Made by a program: the position numbers and the translations under genes. This document shows, in pieces, positions 8,343 to 16,461 of a stretch of DNA of 26,388 nucleotides. How positions within the stretch are numbered: the stretch's first letter is position 1; every line of letters begins with the position of its first letter. The notes under the pieces are model-generated. The model did not search any database, was not told the DNA's origin, and was given only the letters and a program-made list of their open reading frames with translations. The DNA is from JAKAWM01 sp049966695 (GTDB lineage: Bacteria; Actinomycetota; Acidimicrobiia; Acidimicrobiales; Palsa-688), in NCBI GenBank assembly GCA_049966695.1, contig JBMFUG010000033.1:1-26388 (forward strand), in the 5' to 3' direction.

Positions 8343-9284
8343 GTGCGAGCAGTCGTGATCTCTCGGGGCCAGGTGTCGTGGCAGGAGCGCCCTGGCCCTG
8401 TCCCGTTGTCACATGAGCTGTTGGTGAGGGTGGAGGCGGCCGGGCTGAACGGGGCCGACTTGCTCCAGCGTGCCGGTAACTACCCACCCCCGCCTGGTAC
8501 TCCAGCCGACCAGCCGGGGATCGAGTGCGCGGGTACCGTCGAAGCCATCGGGGACGGCGTGAGCGGCTTCCAGCCTGGCGACCGCGTGATGGGGCTGGTG
8601 CCTGGGGCGGGCCAGGCAGAACTGGCAGTGCTCCACGAACTCTTGGCCATGCTGGTGCCCCCAAGCCGGTCCTTTGCCGAGGCGGGCGGCTTCCCTGAGG
8701 CATTTTGCACCGCCCACGACGCCCTGTTCACCCAGGCTCATCTTGGCATGGGAGAACGTGTACTGGTGACGGGCGCTGCCGGGGGAGTTGGGACGGCCGC
8801 GGTGCAGCTGGCTGTGGCAGCTGGGGCAGAGGTAGTCGCCGCCGTTCGTGGGCCCGCCTTGAGGGAGCGGGTTGCCGACCTTGGGGCTACTTGCGTAGCC
8901 CCCGAGGAAGCGAGCAAGCATGGCCCCTTCGACGTGGTGCTGGAACTGCTGGGTGGGCCTGGGGTACCTGCCAGCCTGAGCGCCCTGGCTCCCTGGGGCC
9001 GGGTAGTTGTAATAGGTATGGGCGCAGGTAGGCAAGCCAACATCGACCTTTCGCTTTTGTTGGCGCGCCGGGCAACGCTGCGGGGGTCAACGCTGCGCAA
9101 CCGGGCCCTTGAGGAAAAGGCCATGGTCGTCCGCCGCACCGAGCACCACGTGATGGCGCTTTTCGCAAGCGGCCGGGTGAAGGTGCTCATAGAAGCGACC
9201 TACCCCTTCGCACAAGCTGCGATGGCCTACGAGCGTTTTGCGGCGGGGGCCAAGTTGGGCAAGATCGTGCTTGTGCGGGCCTGA
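8343..9284 (+). CDS. NAD(P)H quinone oxidoreductase, PIG3-type zinc-free MDR
   Basis: With GTG 8343 as start this is a 313-residue medium-chain dehydrogenase/reductase of the quinone oxidoreductase (PIG3/TP53I3-like) group, which reduces quinones or enones with NADPH. The family N-terminus VRAVVISRG decides the start. Family signatures are GLNGADLLQRAGNYPPPPG (about 34-52), the GIECAGTVEAIGDG turn, and the nucleotide-binding VTGAAGGVGTAA (142-153). The catalytic-zinc ligands of alcohol dehydrogenases are absent, as expected. The open frame extends upstream to 8055, but that part lacks family similarity and overlaps the divergent gene. The stop is followed 3 nt later by the GTG of the HAD gene, so the two are probably translated from one mRNA. 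Confidence 0.88.
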   Translation: MRAVVISRGQVSWQERPGPVPLSHELLVRVEAAGLNGADLLQRAGNYPPPPGTPADQPGIECAGTVEAIGDGVSGFQPGDRVMGLVPGAGQAELAVLHELLAMLVPPSRSFAEAGGFPEAFCTAHDALFTQAHLGMGERVLVTGAAGGVGTAAVQLAVAAGAEVVAAVRGPALRERVADLGATCVAPEEASKHGPFDVVLELLGGPGVPASLSALAPWGRVVVIGMGAGRQANIDLSLLLARRATLRGSTLRNRALEEKAMVVRRTEHHVMALFASGRVKVLIEATYPFAQAAMAYERFAAGAKLGKIVLVRA

Positions 9285-9287
9285 CCA

Positions 9288-9989
9288 GTGCCAGCTGGCC
9301 TGGGGGTGGCCTTGCCTTTTAGGGCTGTGGTCTTCGACTTCGACGGGGTCATCTTGGAGACCGAGGAGCCCGCTTACCTGGCCTGGAAGCAGGTCTGGCA
9401 GGCCTATGGCCAAACGTTCTCCTTGGGAACATGGGCTGGGTGCATAGGTACAGACCAGGACGGCTCGACGTTCGACCCCTTCGCCGAGCTGGTGGCCCGG
9501 ACAGGTCTTAGCCTCGTCGAGGCTGACGTCCTGGCGCAGGCGCAGCAGTTGACCGCTGAGCTTCTCAGCGCGGCTGGCCCACAAGAAGGTCTTGTCGATT
9601 GGCTAGAGGAGGCCCGTTCACTAGGCATGGGCCTGGCCATCGCATCGAGCTCTCGTCGCGACTGGGTACAGGGCCACTTGGCGAGGCTCGGGCTGGCCGG
9701 GTACTTCGACGCCCTTGCTTGTAGCGACGACAGCGGTGCGGCGAAACCTGACCCGGCCCCGTACTTGCTCGCCTGCCAGCTGTTGGGCGTTGCACCTGGT
9801 GAGGCTTTAGCGGTCGAAGACTCCCGCAACGGCTTGGTGGCTGCCAAGGCGGCCGGCCTTTGTTGCATAGTGGTACCGACAAAGATGACTAGGCATATGG
9901 ACTTTACAGGAGCGGACCTCGTGGTGGGGTCGCTGCGGTCTATAAGCCTGAGAAAAGCAGCAGAGCTGCTAGCTTCTGTTCCCGGGTAG
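9288..9989 (+). CDS. HAD superfamily hydrolase, beta-phosphoglucomutase-like (subfamily IA)
   Basis: This 233-residue protein carries all four HAD motifs: the nucleophile pair DFDGV (D17, D19), motif II Ser in AIASSS, motif III Lys in GAAKPDP and motif IV VEDSRNG. A helical cap domain sits between motifs I and II (about residues 30-95), which places it with HAD-IA variant 3 enzymes such as beta-phosphoglucomutase and small sugar-phosphate phosphatases. The GTG at 9288 is 3 nt after the upstream stop; GTG 9306 is an alternative. No signal peptide. The substrate cannot be decided: beta-PGM and phosphatases share these motifs. It is probably co-transcribed with the quinone oxidoreductase, and a palindrome follows the gene. 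Confidence 0.86.
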   Translation: MPAGLGVALPFRAVVFDFDGVILETEEPAYLAWKQVWQAYGQTFSLGTWAGCIGTDQDGSTFDPFAELVARTGLSLVEADVLAQAQQLTAELLSAAGPQEGLVDWLEEARSLGMGLAIASSSRRDWVQGHLARLGLAGYFDALACSDDSGAAKPDPAPYLLACQLLGVAPGEALAVEDSRNGLVAAKAAGLCCIVVPTKMTRHMDFTGADLVVGSLRSISLRKAAELLASVPG

Positions 9990-10001
9990 GTTTAGCTGAG
10001 G

Positions 10002-10035
10002 TCGCAGGGCAGGGCTCAGCTGAGCCCTGGTGCGA
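10002..10035. promoter_or_regulatory. 20-bp perfect palindrome with extended stem before the kdpD-like kinase
   Basis: CAGGGCTCAG at 10010-10019 is followed directly by its reverse complement at 10020-10029. The flanks TCGCA (10002-10006) and TGCGA (10031-10035) also pair around a small bulge. It could be a dimeric-regulator operator, or a hairpin ending the HAD transcript; there is no U-tract. The earliest GTG (10030) of the kinase frame would sit in this structure, which argues for a start further downstream. Confidence 0.5.
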
Positions 10036-11748
10036 CTGAGCAGGCGAGGAGGGACCACGGCGCTTCAGGAGGGCCTGCGTTATGAGGGCACCAGGTGGAA
10101 GTCGCTTGGGCGCCTCGTGGCGCTGCGGCCTGTGCGGGGGAGCGCGCAGAGCTTGCGCCGCTCGCGCGATAGGGGTACGCCAGAGGACAGCACTGGCATA
10201 AGTGCAGCTCAGAGCACCACTAGCACCCTGCGCAAGGCGGTTGTTGGCACGCTTGTCGCACTTGTGCTCGCCACCGGCTTGACGGGGGCCATGTGGGCTT
10301 TGCGCGCGGACCTGGGCACGGCGACTACGGCCTTGGTCCTGGTGGTGCCCGTGGTGGCTGGGGTAGCCGTTGGTGGGCTCGCCGCTGGCCTGGTTGCCGT
10401 CGCTAGTTGTTTTCTCATTTACGACTTCGTCTTCATCCCCCCTTACTACACCCTCTACGTGACCCGTGCCGAGGACTGGGTTGCCATGGCCGTTTACGCG
10501 GTGGTGATGGGCCTGGTAGCACAGGTGGTGGCCCGGGCTAACGCCGCGAGGGCGGACAGCCAGCAGAGGGCGGCGGAGGTACAACGCCTGTTCGGCATGT
10601 CTGAGCTGCTGGTGCGGGAACCTTCGGACGAGCGGCAGCTCGCCAACATCGTGGACGCCGTGAAAGCAGCCTTCGACCTGCAAGGAGCTGCCCTCTTGCT
10701 CTCGCGAGACGGCGTCCTCCAGGTAGCGGCATCTGCTGGCACGCCACTTTCCGACGAGGAGGCCCGGCACCTTTCGGCCAGTTCGGCGGTACCAGTGAGC
10801 CTCTGGCCGCCGTCCGGGCGTGCTGGCCGGCACCGACAGCGTGAGGACCAGAGCCAAGGAGGAAATGAAGGCGGGCTGCAGACGCTTGCTCTAACGGCGT
10901 CTGGGCGGCCTGTTGGGCTTCTTGCCTTGCGGGGTGCTCGGGGCGCGCGACGACAAAGAGAACTGTTGGGGGCGTTTGCCAACCACCTGGCCCTGGCCCT
11001 GGAGAGAGCGGAGCTTGGCGAAGAGGTGCTGCGGGCGCAACTTTTGAAAGAACAAGACCGGCTCCGGCGCGCTTTGGTGGGTGCGGTGTCCCATGACCTG
11101 CGGACCCCACTGGCCACGATCAAGGTGAGCGCCTCGGCATTGCTCGACGCCGAGGCGCTCGGCCCAGGCGACGTCCGGGAGCTTGCCGAGCTGCTGGACG
11201 CCCAGGCCGACCGGCTCGACCGGCTTGTCTCCAACCTCCTCGACATGACCCGCATACAGTCGGGTGCCCTTGAGCTGCGCCGCCAGGTGGTCAGCGTCGG
11301 CGAGCTGGTCGACGAGGCGCTTTTGGTGCTGGGCCGGGCTGCCAGCGCGGGAAGCGTGCGTTGGTACGCTCCCGACGACCTCCCTGCCGTGGCGGTGGAC
11401 CCCCTGCTTGTCCGCCAGGTCCTGGCCAACCTTATAGACAACGCTCTTCGCTGCTCTCCTGCGTCCAAGCCCGTGCTTATTTCTGCCAGGTGCACAGAGG
11501 TCACGGCGGGCGAGAAGAAAGTTGAGCTGTCGGTGGCCGACCAAGGCCCAGGGGTGCCGCTCGCTGAGAGGGCAAAGGTTTTCGAGATGTTCAACCAACG
11601 TGAGGCCGGAGGCCGGGGCGGTTTGGGCCTGGCCATCGTGAAAGCGTTCCTGGAAGCCCACGGCGAGCGCATCTGGGTTGGCGACGGCCCAGCCGGGCGG
11701 GGTGCACGGTTCACCTTCACCTTGCCGGTGGCCCAAGCGGAGCCCTGA
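10030..11748 (+). CDS. kdpD: KdpD-like sensor histidine kinase lacking the N-terminal KdpD/USP domains
   Basis: This frame is the C-terminal half of KdpD as a separate gene. Residues about 62-175 form the four-helix DUF4118 membrane domain with the typical IYDFVFIPPYYTLYV turn. A GAF-like region spans about 190-320. A HisKA domain carries the phospho-acceptor His355 in AVSHDLRTPLA. The HATPase domain shows the N box NLIDNALR, G1 VADQGPGVP and G2 RGGLGLAIV. The Walker-type KdpD domain and USP domain are missing here but encoded at 17139-18386. The start is unsure: GTG 10030 lies in a palindrome; GTG 10117, GTG 10132 and TTG 10153 (with GGGGGAG upstream) are alternatives before the first helix. 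kdpE follows after 1 nt. It presumably phosphorylates KdpE. Confidence 0.9.
   Translation: MRLSRRGGTTALQEGLRYEGTRWKSLGRLVALRPVRGSAQSLRRSRDRGTPEDSTGISAAQSTTSTLRKAVVGTLVALVLATGLTGAMWALRADLGTATTALVLVVPVVAGVAVGGLAAGLVAVASCFLIYDFVFIPPYYTLYVTRAEDWVAMAVYAVVMGLVAQVVARANAARADSQQRAAEVQRLFGMSELLVREPSDERQLANIVDAVKAAFDLQGAALLLSRDGVLQVAASAGTPLSDEEARHLSASSAVPVSLWPPSGRAGRHRQREDQSQGGNEGGLQTLALTASGRPVGLLALRGARGARRQRELLGAFANHLALALERAELGEEVLRAQLLKEQDRLRRALVGAVSHDLRTPLATIKVSASALLDAEALGPGDVRELAELLDAQADRLDRLVSNLLDMTRIQSGALELRRQVVSVGELVDEALLVLGRAASAGSVRWYAPDDLPAVAVDPLLVRQVLANLIDNALRCSPASKPVLISARCTEVTAGEKKVELSVADQGPGVPLAERAKVFEMFNQREAGGRGGLGLAIVKAFLEAHGERIWVGDGPAGRGARFTFTLPVAQAEP
10082..10201 (+). CDS. possible 39-codon leader ORF with a strong ribosome-binding site (tentative)
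   Basis: ATG 10082 is preceded by AGGAGGG (10067-10073) at 8-nt spacing, the best start signal in this region, yet it is out of frame with the kinase ORF that it overlaps. It reads 39 codons to TAA 10199-10201 and contains a Cys cluster (WRCGLCGG, then RRAC). Another AGGAGGG is at 10047-10053. It may be a regulatory leader peptide, a sign of a frameshift at the kinase 5' end, or chance. The peptide resembles nothing I know. Confidence 0.22.
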   Translation: MRAPGGSRLGASWRCGLCGGARRACAARAIGVRQRTALA

Positions 11749-11749
11749 C

Positions 11750-12427
11750 GTGGCCCGCGTGCTGGTGGTCGACGACGACAAGGCCCTGTTGCGGGCGCTG
11801 CGAGTGGGCCTCGGGGCGAAGGGCCACGAGGTGCTCTTGGCTGCCACCGGGGAACAAGGGCTTTCGGCGCTCGCGTTGCGTTCCCCCGACGTCGTCGTGT
11901 TGGACTTGGGCCTGCCTGACATGGACGGCCTTGCGCTTTGCCGCCACATCCGCGCCTTCAGCGAGGTGCCGGTGGTCGTGCTCTCAGCCACGGCGCTGGA
12001 GGACCGCAAGGTGGCCGCCCTTGACGAGGGGGCCAACGACTACGTGACCAAGCCGTTCGGCATGGCCGAGCTGGAGGCTCGTATCCGTACTGCGTTGCGC
12101 CACGCGCAGGCGCCCCCTGTCCCTGAGGCGACCTGCCTGGTGGTCGGCCCCATAGAGCTGGACCTGTTGCACTACCAGGTGACCGTGGCAGGTGAGCGGG
12201 TGGAGCTGACGGCGAAGGAGTTCGAGCTGCTTGCCTTCTTGGCTCGCCACGCTGGCAAGACGTGCACCCACGAAATGGTGCTGCGAGCCGTCTGGGGTGG
12301 CACGTACAGGCCTGAGCCGGACTACCTAAGGGTGTACGTCTACCGGATCCGCAAGAAGCTGGGGGAAAAGGGCGGGCGCCTGTTGCGCACGTCTCCCGGT
12401 ATCGGCTACAGCCTGTCAGCTGGTTGA
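11750..12427 (+). CDS. kdpE: response regulator KdpE, OmpR family
   Basis: This 225-residue two-domain response regulator has an N-terminal receiver with the acidic cluster DDD at 8-10, phospho-acceptor D52 in VVVLDLGLPD, Ser79 and Lys101 in YVTKPFG. The C-terminal winged-helix DNA-binding domain has the OmpR-type ELTAKEFELLAFL and RVYVYRIRKKLG segments. KdpE activates kdpFABC under K+ limitation or osmotic stress. The start GTG 11750 begins 1 nt after the kinase stop; the frame is open further upstream but overlaps the kinase. Its position between the kinase and kdpFABC supports KdpE over other OmpR-type regulators. Target sites would be expected in 12428-12508. Confidence 0.93.
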   Translation: MARVLVVDDDKALLRALRVGLGAKGHEVLLAATGEQGLSALALRSPDVVVLDLGLPDMDGLALCRHIRAFSEVPVVVLSATALEDRKVAALDEGANDYVTKPFGMAELEARIRTALRHAQAPPVPEATCLVVGPIELDLLHYQVTVAGERVELTAKEFELLAFLARHAGKTCTHEMVLRAVWGGTYRPEPDYLRVYVYRIRKKLGEKGGRLLRTSPGIGYSLSAG

Positions 12428-12508
12428 GGCGGCCTGCTCCACAATTAATTCACGCCTCGGCCTAGGTGGTACACAAAGCGTTCACGCCAAGCAGGGCACG
12501 CTTGTGCC
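12428..12508 (+). promoter_or_regulatory. kdp structural-gene leader: candidate KdpE site and hairpin
   Basis: This 81-bp region is the only sizeable gap before the pump genes. It holds an AT-rich patch (ACAATTAATTCA, 12441-12452), unusual in this GC-rich DNA. A direct repeat TTCACGCC occurs at 12449-12456 and 12481-12488, 32 bp or about three helical turns apart. A 5-bp hairpin GGCAC-GCTT-GTGCC at 12495-12508 ends right at the GTG of the small ORF. An operator role is inference. Confidence 0.35.
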
Positions 12509-12592
12509 GTGTCCGACCTTCTCGCTGTGCTGGGGACAGTGGTCTTCGTGACCCTGATGATGGCCCTCGTAAAGGGCCTGGAGCGCATATGA
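12509..12592 (+). CDS. 27-aa single-span membrane peptide preceding kdpF
   Basis: GTG 12509 opens a 27-codon frame ending TGA 12590-12592. The peptide begins MSDLLAVLG, is almost entirely hydrophobic through residue 21, and ends with the basic/acidic tail KGLERI. One membrane helix with a cytoplasmic charged tail is the natural reading. Its stop overlaps the kdpF start as ATGA, so the two are probably translationally coupled. No ATG/GTG/TTG lies upstream in frame before a stop at 12446. The ribosome-binding site is weak and inside a small hairpin. From memory, similar short ORFs ending in a KxxxRL-like tail precede kdpF in other kdp operons, but I cannot verify this. A second KdpF-like lipid-mimicking or stabilising subunit is a possible role. 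Confidence 0.6.
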   Translation: MSDLLAVLGTVVFVTLMMALVKGLERI

Positions 12593-12678
12593 GCGTCACT
12601 GACGCCCTTTTGCTAGCCGTTGCTGTCGCTCTCTTCGGGTACCTAGGAGCGGCCCTGTTCAAGCCTGAGTGGTTCTAG
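12589..12678 (+). CDS. kdpF: K+-transporting ATPase small subunit KdpF
   Basis: This is a 29-residue single-helix peptide. It starts MSVTDALLLA, continues with the membrane span and ends with FKPEWF, matching the hydrophobic helix plus (K/R)PExF C-terminus that marks KdpF. KdpF stabilises the KdpABC complex in the membrane. ATG 12589 overlaps the TGA of the preceding peptide by 4 nt, and its TAG (12676-12678) is followed immediately by the kdpA GTG. A longer open frame to 12466 exists but adds an arginine-rich stretch unlike KdpF. Confidence 0.88.
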   Translation: MSVTDALLLAVAVALFGYLGAALFKPEWF

Positions 12679-14367
12679 GTGGGTTACTTTTTCACGATCG
12701 TAGCCCTCCTGGTAGTGCTTGGCATCGCTTGGCGCTTCCTCGGCTCTTACATGGAAGCGGTGTTCAGCGGGCGGGTCAGGTACCTGGCCTGGGCGGAGAG
12801 GCCCATCTACTGGGCGCTTGGCGTCGACCCCGAGGCGGAACAGCCATGGCCACGCTACGCCGGTGCCCTCATCGTGTTTTCTGGCACGGCGGTCCTTGTC
12901 ACCTACGCGGTCCAGCGCCTCCAAGGAAGCCTCCCCTTCAACCCACAGCACCTGGGCGCCGTCGGCCCGGCGCTGGCCTGGAACACTGCTGTCTCGTTTG
13001 TCACGAACACCAACTGGCAGAACTACGCGGGTGAGACGACCATGTCGTACTTCACCCAGATGGCTGGCCTGACCGTGCAGCAGTTCGCCAGCGCGGCAGT
13101 GGGCATAGCTGTCGCCATTGCCCTCGTGCGCGGGTTTGCCCGGCGGGGCTCACCGACCATCGGGAACTTCTGGGCGGACATCACGCGCTGCGTGCTGTAC
13201 ATATTGCTACCCATCAGCTTTTTGAGCGGGCTGGTCTTTGTAGGCCAGGGCGCGGTGCAAACGATGGCGGGCCCAGTCAGGGTGCGCAACGTGCTTGACG
13301 GGGTCACCCAGGTCATCGCCCGGGGGCCCGTTGGCTTCATGGAGCCCATCAAACAGCTCGGGACCAACGGTGGTGGCTTTTTTAACGCCAACGGGGCGCA
13401 CCCCTTCGAAGACCCGACAGGGCTGACTCAGTTCCTGTCTATCGTGCTGATGCTTGCGGTGCCTGTAGCGCTGACCTACACGTTCGGCAAGATGGTGGGC
13501 AACCGCCGCCAAGGCGTCGCCTTGTTGGCGGCGATGGCCGTTATTTTCGGCACGTGGGTAGGGTTTTCGTCTTACGCCGAGTCCCAGCCGAACCCGGCCG
13601 TGGCAGCTGCCCACGTCGTCTCTCAGCCCGCCGGCAACATGGAGGGCAAGGAGGTCCGCTTTGGGCCGATGCCGACCACCCTGTACAACATATCGGCTAC
13701 GCAGACCTCGACGGGGGCGGTCTCGGGGGCGAACGACTCGTTCAACCCGATGGGGGGTTTTGGCCTCCTGACCGGCATGATGCTCGGGGAGGTGAGCCCT
13801 GGTGGCGCCGGGAGCGGGCTTTACACGATATTGCTGTTCGCCATTGTGACCGTGTTCATTGGGGGCCTGATGATCGGCCGCACACCCGAGTACCTGGGCA
13901 AGAAGGTCCAAGCAAAAGAAATGAAACTGGCTGCGTTCGGTGTCCTAGTCATGCCTGTGACGGTGCTCGTGCTGACCGGGATAGCGGTGTCTGTGCATGC
14001 CGGACGGGTCGGGCCGAGCAATGCGGGGCCGCACGCGTTCACTGAGATCCTTTACGCCTTCACCTCTCAGGCTAACAACAACGGCTCGGCCTTCGCCGGC
14101 CTTAGGGGCAACACTGCCTTTTACAACATAACGGGGTCGGTCGCGATGTTGGCCGGGCGCTTCGCCATTATCGTGCCCACGTTGGCCCTGGCGGGCGTCA
14201 TGGCGGCCAAAGGCACTGTTGCGTCTAATATCGGCACTTTCAGGACAGACACGCCACTTTTCGTGGGCCTTTTGGTCGCCGTTATCTTTATAGTTGGCGG
14301 GCTTACCTTTTTCCCTGCAGTCTCGCTCGGCCCCTTGGCCGAGCAGTTGAGCAAGGGGCTGTTCTAG
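12679..14367 (+). CDS. kdpA: K+-transporting ATPase subunit KdpA (K+ channel-like subunit)
   Basis: This 562-residue polytopic membrane protein is the superfamily-of-K+-transporters subunit that forms the selectivity filter and entry path of the Kdp pump; E. coli KdpA is 557 residues. The four degenerate filter regions are visible: TNTNWQNYAGE (109-119), LGTNGGGFFNANGAHPFEDP (227-246), NDSFNPMGGFG (352-362) and SQANNNGSAFAGL (463-475). The GTG start directly abuts the kdpF stop and the ORF abuts kdpB with no intervening base, so subunit translation is tightly coupled. No frameshift or missing region is seen. Confidence 0.97.
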   Translation: MGYFFTIVALLVVLGIAWRFLGSYMEAVFSGRVRYLAWAERPIYWALGVDPEAEQPWPRYAGALIVFSGTAVLVTYAVQRLQGSLPFNPQHLGAVGPALAWNTAVSFVTNTNWQNYAGETTMSYFTQMAGLTVQQFASAAVGIAVAIALVRGFARRGSPTIGNFWADITRCVLYILLPISFLSGLVFVGQGAVQTMAGPVRVRNVLDGVTQVIARGPVGFMEPIKQLGTNGGGFFNANGAHPFEDPTGLTQFLSIVLMLAVPVALTYTFGKMVGNRRQGVALLAAMAVIFGTWVGFSSYAESQPNPAVAAAHVVSQPAGNMEGKEVRFGPMPTTLYNISATQTSTGAVSGANDSFNPMGGFGLLTGMMLGEVSPGGAGSGLYTILLFAIVTVFIGGLMIGRTPEYLGKKVQAKEMKLAAFGVLVMPVTVLVLTGIAVSVHAGRVGPSNAGPHAFTEILYAFTSQANNNGSAFAGLRGNTAFYNITGSVAMLAGRFAIIVPTLALAGVMAAKGTVASNIGTFRTDTPLFVGLLVAVIFIVGGLTFFPAVSLGPLAEQLSKGLF

Positions 14368-16461
14368 ATGGCAGTGGCCACCGCCCCTGAGAACCCCGTC
14401 CAGCCGTCTAGGCGAGAGGTCGCCAAAGGCGTCGCACAGGCTCGCAGCCTGTTCGACCCGGAGATACTGGCGATGGCTGCTGTTGGCTCGGTTAAAAAGC
14501 TGGACCCACGCGTCCAGGTCAAAAACCCCGTGATGTTCGTCGTCCTGGTGGGCACCGTCATCACGTTGCTGGAGGCGGTCGCCCACCCGAGCGTGTTCAG
14601 CTGGTCGATAACCGTCTGGCTCTTTTTGACTGTGCTGTTCGCCAATTTTGCCGAGGCGATGGCCGAGGGCAGGGGCAAGGCCCAGGCTGACACACTGCGC
14701 CGCATGAGAGCCGAAACGCTGGCTCGGCGGCTCAGCGCGTCTGGTGCCGAGGAACGTGTGCCTGCGTCTGCGTTGGCCAAGGGCGACTTGGTCGTGTGCG
14801 AGGCGGGTGACGTGATACCTTCGGACGGGGAGATCACCGAGGGCATCGCCTCAGTCGACGAGTCGGCCATCACGGGGGAGTCTGCACCCGTGATCCGGGA
14901 GTCCGGCGGGGACCGCTCGGCAGTGACCGGAGGCACGAAAGTCCTCTCCGACCGCATCGTCGTGCGCATCACGGCTGAGCCCGGTCACACTTTTATCGAC
15001 AGGATGATCGGCCTCGTGGAGGGGGCCAACCGCCAAAAGACGCCCAACGAGGTCGCCCTCACTATACTTTTGGCTACCCTCACCCTCGTTTTCCTGCCAG
15101 TGGTAGTGGTGCTGCAGCCGTTCGGCGATTTCGCAGACATACTGAACCGCTCAAGAGGCTCTGTGGACGTAGTGACGCTGGTCGCGCTGTTGGTCTGCTT
15201 GATACCGACGACTATCGGGGCCTTGTTGTCGGCCATTGGTATAGCAGGAATGGACCGCCTGGTACAGCGCAACGTGTTGGCTATGAGCGGCCGGGCTGTG
15301 GAGGCAGCCGGTGACGTGCAGACCTTGCTGCTCGACAAGACCGGCACCATAACGCTCGGCAACCGTATGGCCGCGCAGTTCGTGCCAGTCGGGGGGCACA
15401 GCGCACGAGAGGTGGCCGAAGCGGCCCAGCTGGCGTCATTGGCTGACGAGACCCCCGAGGGCCGCTCGATAGTGGTGCTGGCCAAACAGCAATTTGAGAT
15501 CCGCGAGAGGCAGATGGGGCAAAGCCCGAGGTTTGTGCCTTTCTCGGCGCTGACGAGGATGTCGGGGATCGACATAGGAGAGCGGCAGGTGCGCAAGGGC
15601 GCAGCCGAGGCCGTCCGCAAGTGGGTGGTCGACCAGGGCGGCACCGTGCCGCCTGAACTGGAAGAGGTAGTCGAGGGGCTGGCGCGTTCTGGGAGCACGC
15701 CGCTCGTCGTAGCCGACGGCCCGGACGTACTGGGCGTGATCGAGCTGAAGGACGTCGTGAAGGAAGGTATCAAGGAGCGCTTTGAAGCCCTGCGCGCCGT
15801 CGGCATCCGTACTGTCATGATCACCGGCGACAACCCGCTCACTGCCGCTGCTATCGCCCAGGAGGCGGGGGTGGACGACTACCTGGCTGAAGCCACCCCC
15901 GAGCGCAAGATGGAGCTGATCAAGGCCGAGCAAGCTGGCGGCAAGCTGGTCGCGATGATGGGTGACGGCACCAATGACGCTCCTGCACTGGCCCAAGCGG
16001 ACGTCGGGGTCGCCATGAACAGCGGCACCACGGCTGCCAAAGAGGCCGGCAACATGGTGGACCTCGACTCCAACCCGACCAAGCTCATAGATGTGGTCGA
16101 GGTGGGCAAGCAGCTGCTTATAACTCGTGGGGCACTGACTACTTTTTCGATAGCCAACGACGTGGCCAAGTACTTTGCCATCATCCCCGCGCTGTTCGCG
16201 GCCACCTACCCGCAGCTGAGCTCGTTGAACATCATGAAGTTGCACAGCCCGACGAGCGCGGTCCTCTCGGCAGTTATTTTCAACGCCCTTGTGATCATCG
16301 CCTTGGTACCTTTAGCTTTGCGAGGTGTCAAATGGCGCCCCACGTCTGCTCTGTCGATCTTGCGCCGTAACGTCTTGGTTTACGGTGCCGGTGGGATGGT
16401 GGTGCCCTTTGTGTTCATCAAGCTCATAGACATGCTCCTAACTGCGCTCAGGTGGTACTGA
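14368..16461 (+). CDS. kdpB: K+-transporting P-type ATPase subunit KdpB
   Basis: This 697-residue type IA P-type ATPase supplies the energy for K+ import. It has the actuator motif TGES at 169-172 (Ser172 matches the inhibitory phosphoserine site of E. coli KdpB, so post-translational shut-off may be conserved), phosphorylation motif DKTGT with D323, and PTTIGALL in the membrane region in place of the PxC motif of metal pumps. ITGDNPLTAAA and the hinge GDGTNDAPAL follow. The TM5 signature IANDVAKYF retains the Asp and Lys used in coupling. ATG 14368 abuts kdpA and the stop overlaps the kdpC start by 1 nt. Confidence 0.97.
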   Translation: MAVATAPENPVQPSRREVAKGVAQARSLFDPEILAMAAVGSVKKLDPRVQVKNPVMFVVLVGTVITLLEAVAHPSVFSWSITVWLFLTVLFANFAEAMAEGRGKAQADTLRRMRAETLARRLSASGAEERVPASALAKGDLVVCEAGDVIPSDGEITEGIASVDESAITGESAPVIRESGGDRSAVTGGTKVLSDRIVVRITAEPGHTFIDRMIGLVEGANRQKTPNEVALTILLATLTLVFLPVVVVLQPFGDFADILNRSRGSVDVVTLVALLVCLIPTTIGALLSAIGIAGMDRLVQRNVLAMSGRAVEAAGDVQTLLLDKTGTITLGNRMAAQFVPVGGHSAREVAEAAQLASLADETPEGRSIVVLAKQQFEIRERQMGQSPRFVPFSALTRMSGIDIGERQVRKGAAEAVRKWVVDQGGTVPPELEEVVEGLARSGSTPLVVADGPDVLGVIELKDVVKEGIKERFEALRAVGIRTVMITGDNPLTAAAIAQEAGVDDYLAEATPERKMELIKAEQAGGKLVAMMGDGTNDAPALAQADVGVAMNSGTTAAKEAGNMVDLDSNPTKLIDVVEVGKQLLITRGALTTFSIANDVAKYFAIIPALFAATYPQLSSLNIMKLHSPTSAVLSAVIFNALVIIALVPLALRGVKWRPTSALSILRRNVLVYGAGGMVVPFVFIKLIDMLLTALRWY

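Noticed and set aside
10494..11720. Long open frame (about 408 codons) on the minus strand opposite the sensor kinase
   Set aside because: Composition is Ser/Arg/Pro-rich with no recognisable motif. It lies antisense to a gene with full HisKA/HATPase motifs; a typical GC-rich shadow frame.
10891..12036. Minus-strand frame spanning the kinase/kdpE junction
   Set aside because: Antisense to two well-supported genes and without domain signatures.
12466..12588. N-terminal extension of kdpF to position 12466
   Set aside because: The added residues are Arg/Pro-rich and unlike KdpF, and would overlap the 27-codon peptide; ATG 12589 gives a typical 29-residue KdpF.
15436..16245. Minus-strand frame inside kdpB
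   Set aside because: His/Gln/Arg-rich, no motif, fully antisense to conserved ATPase motifs.
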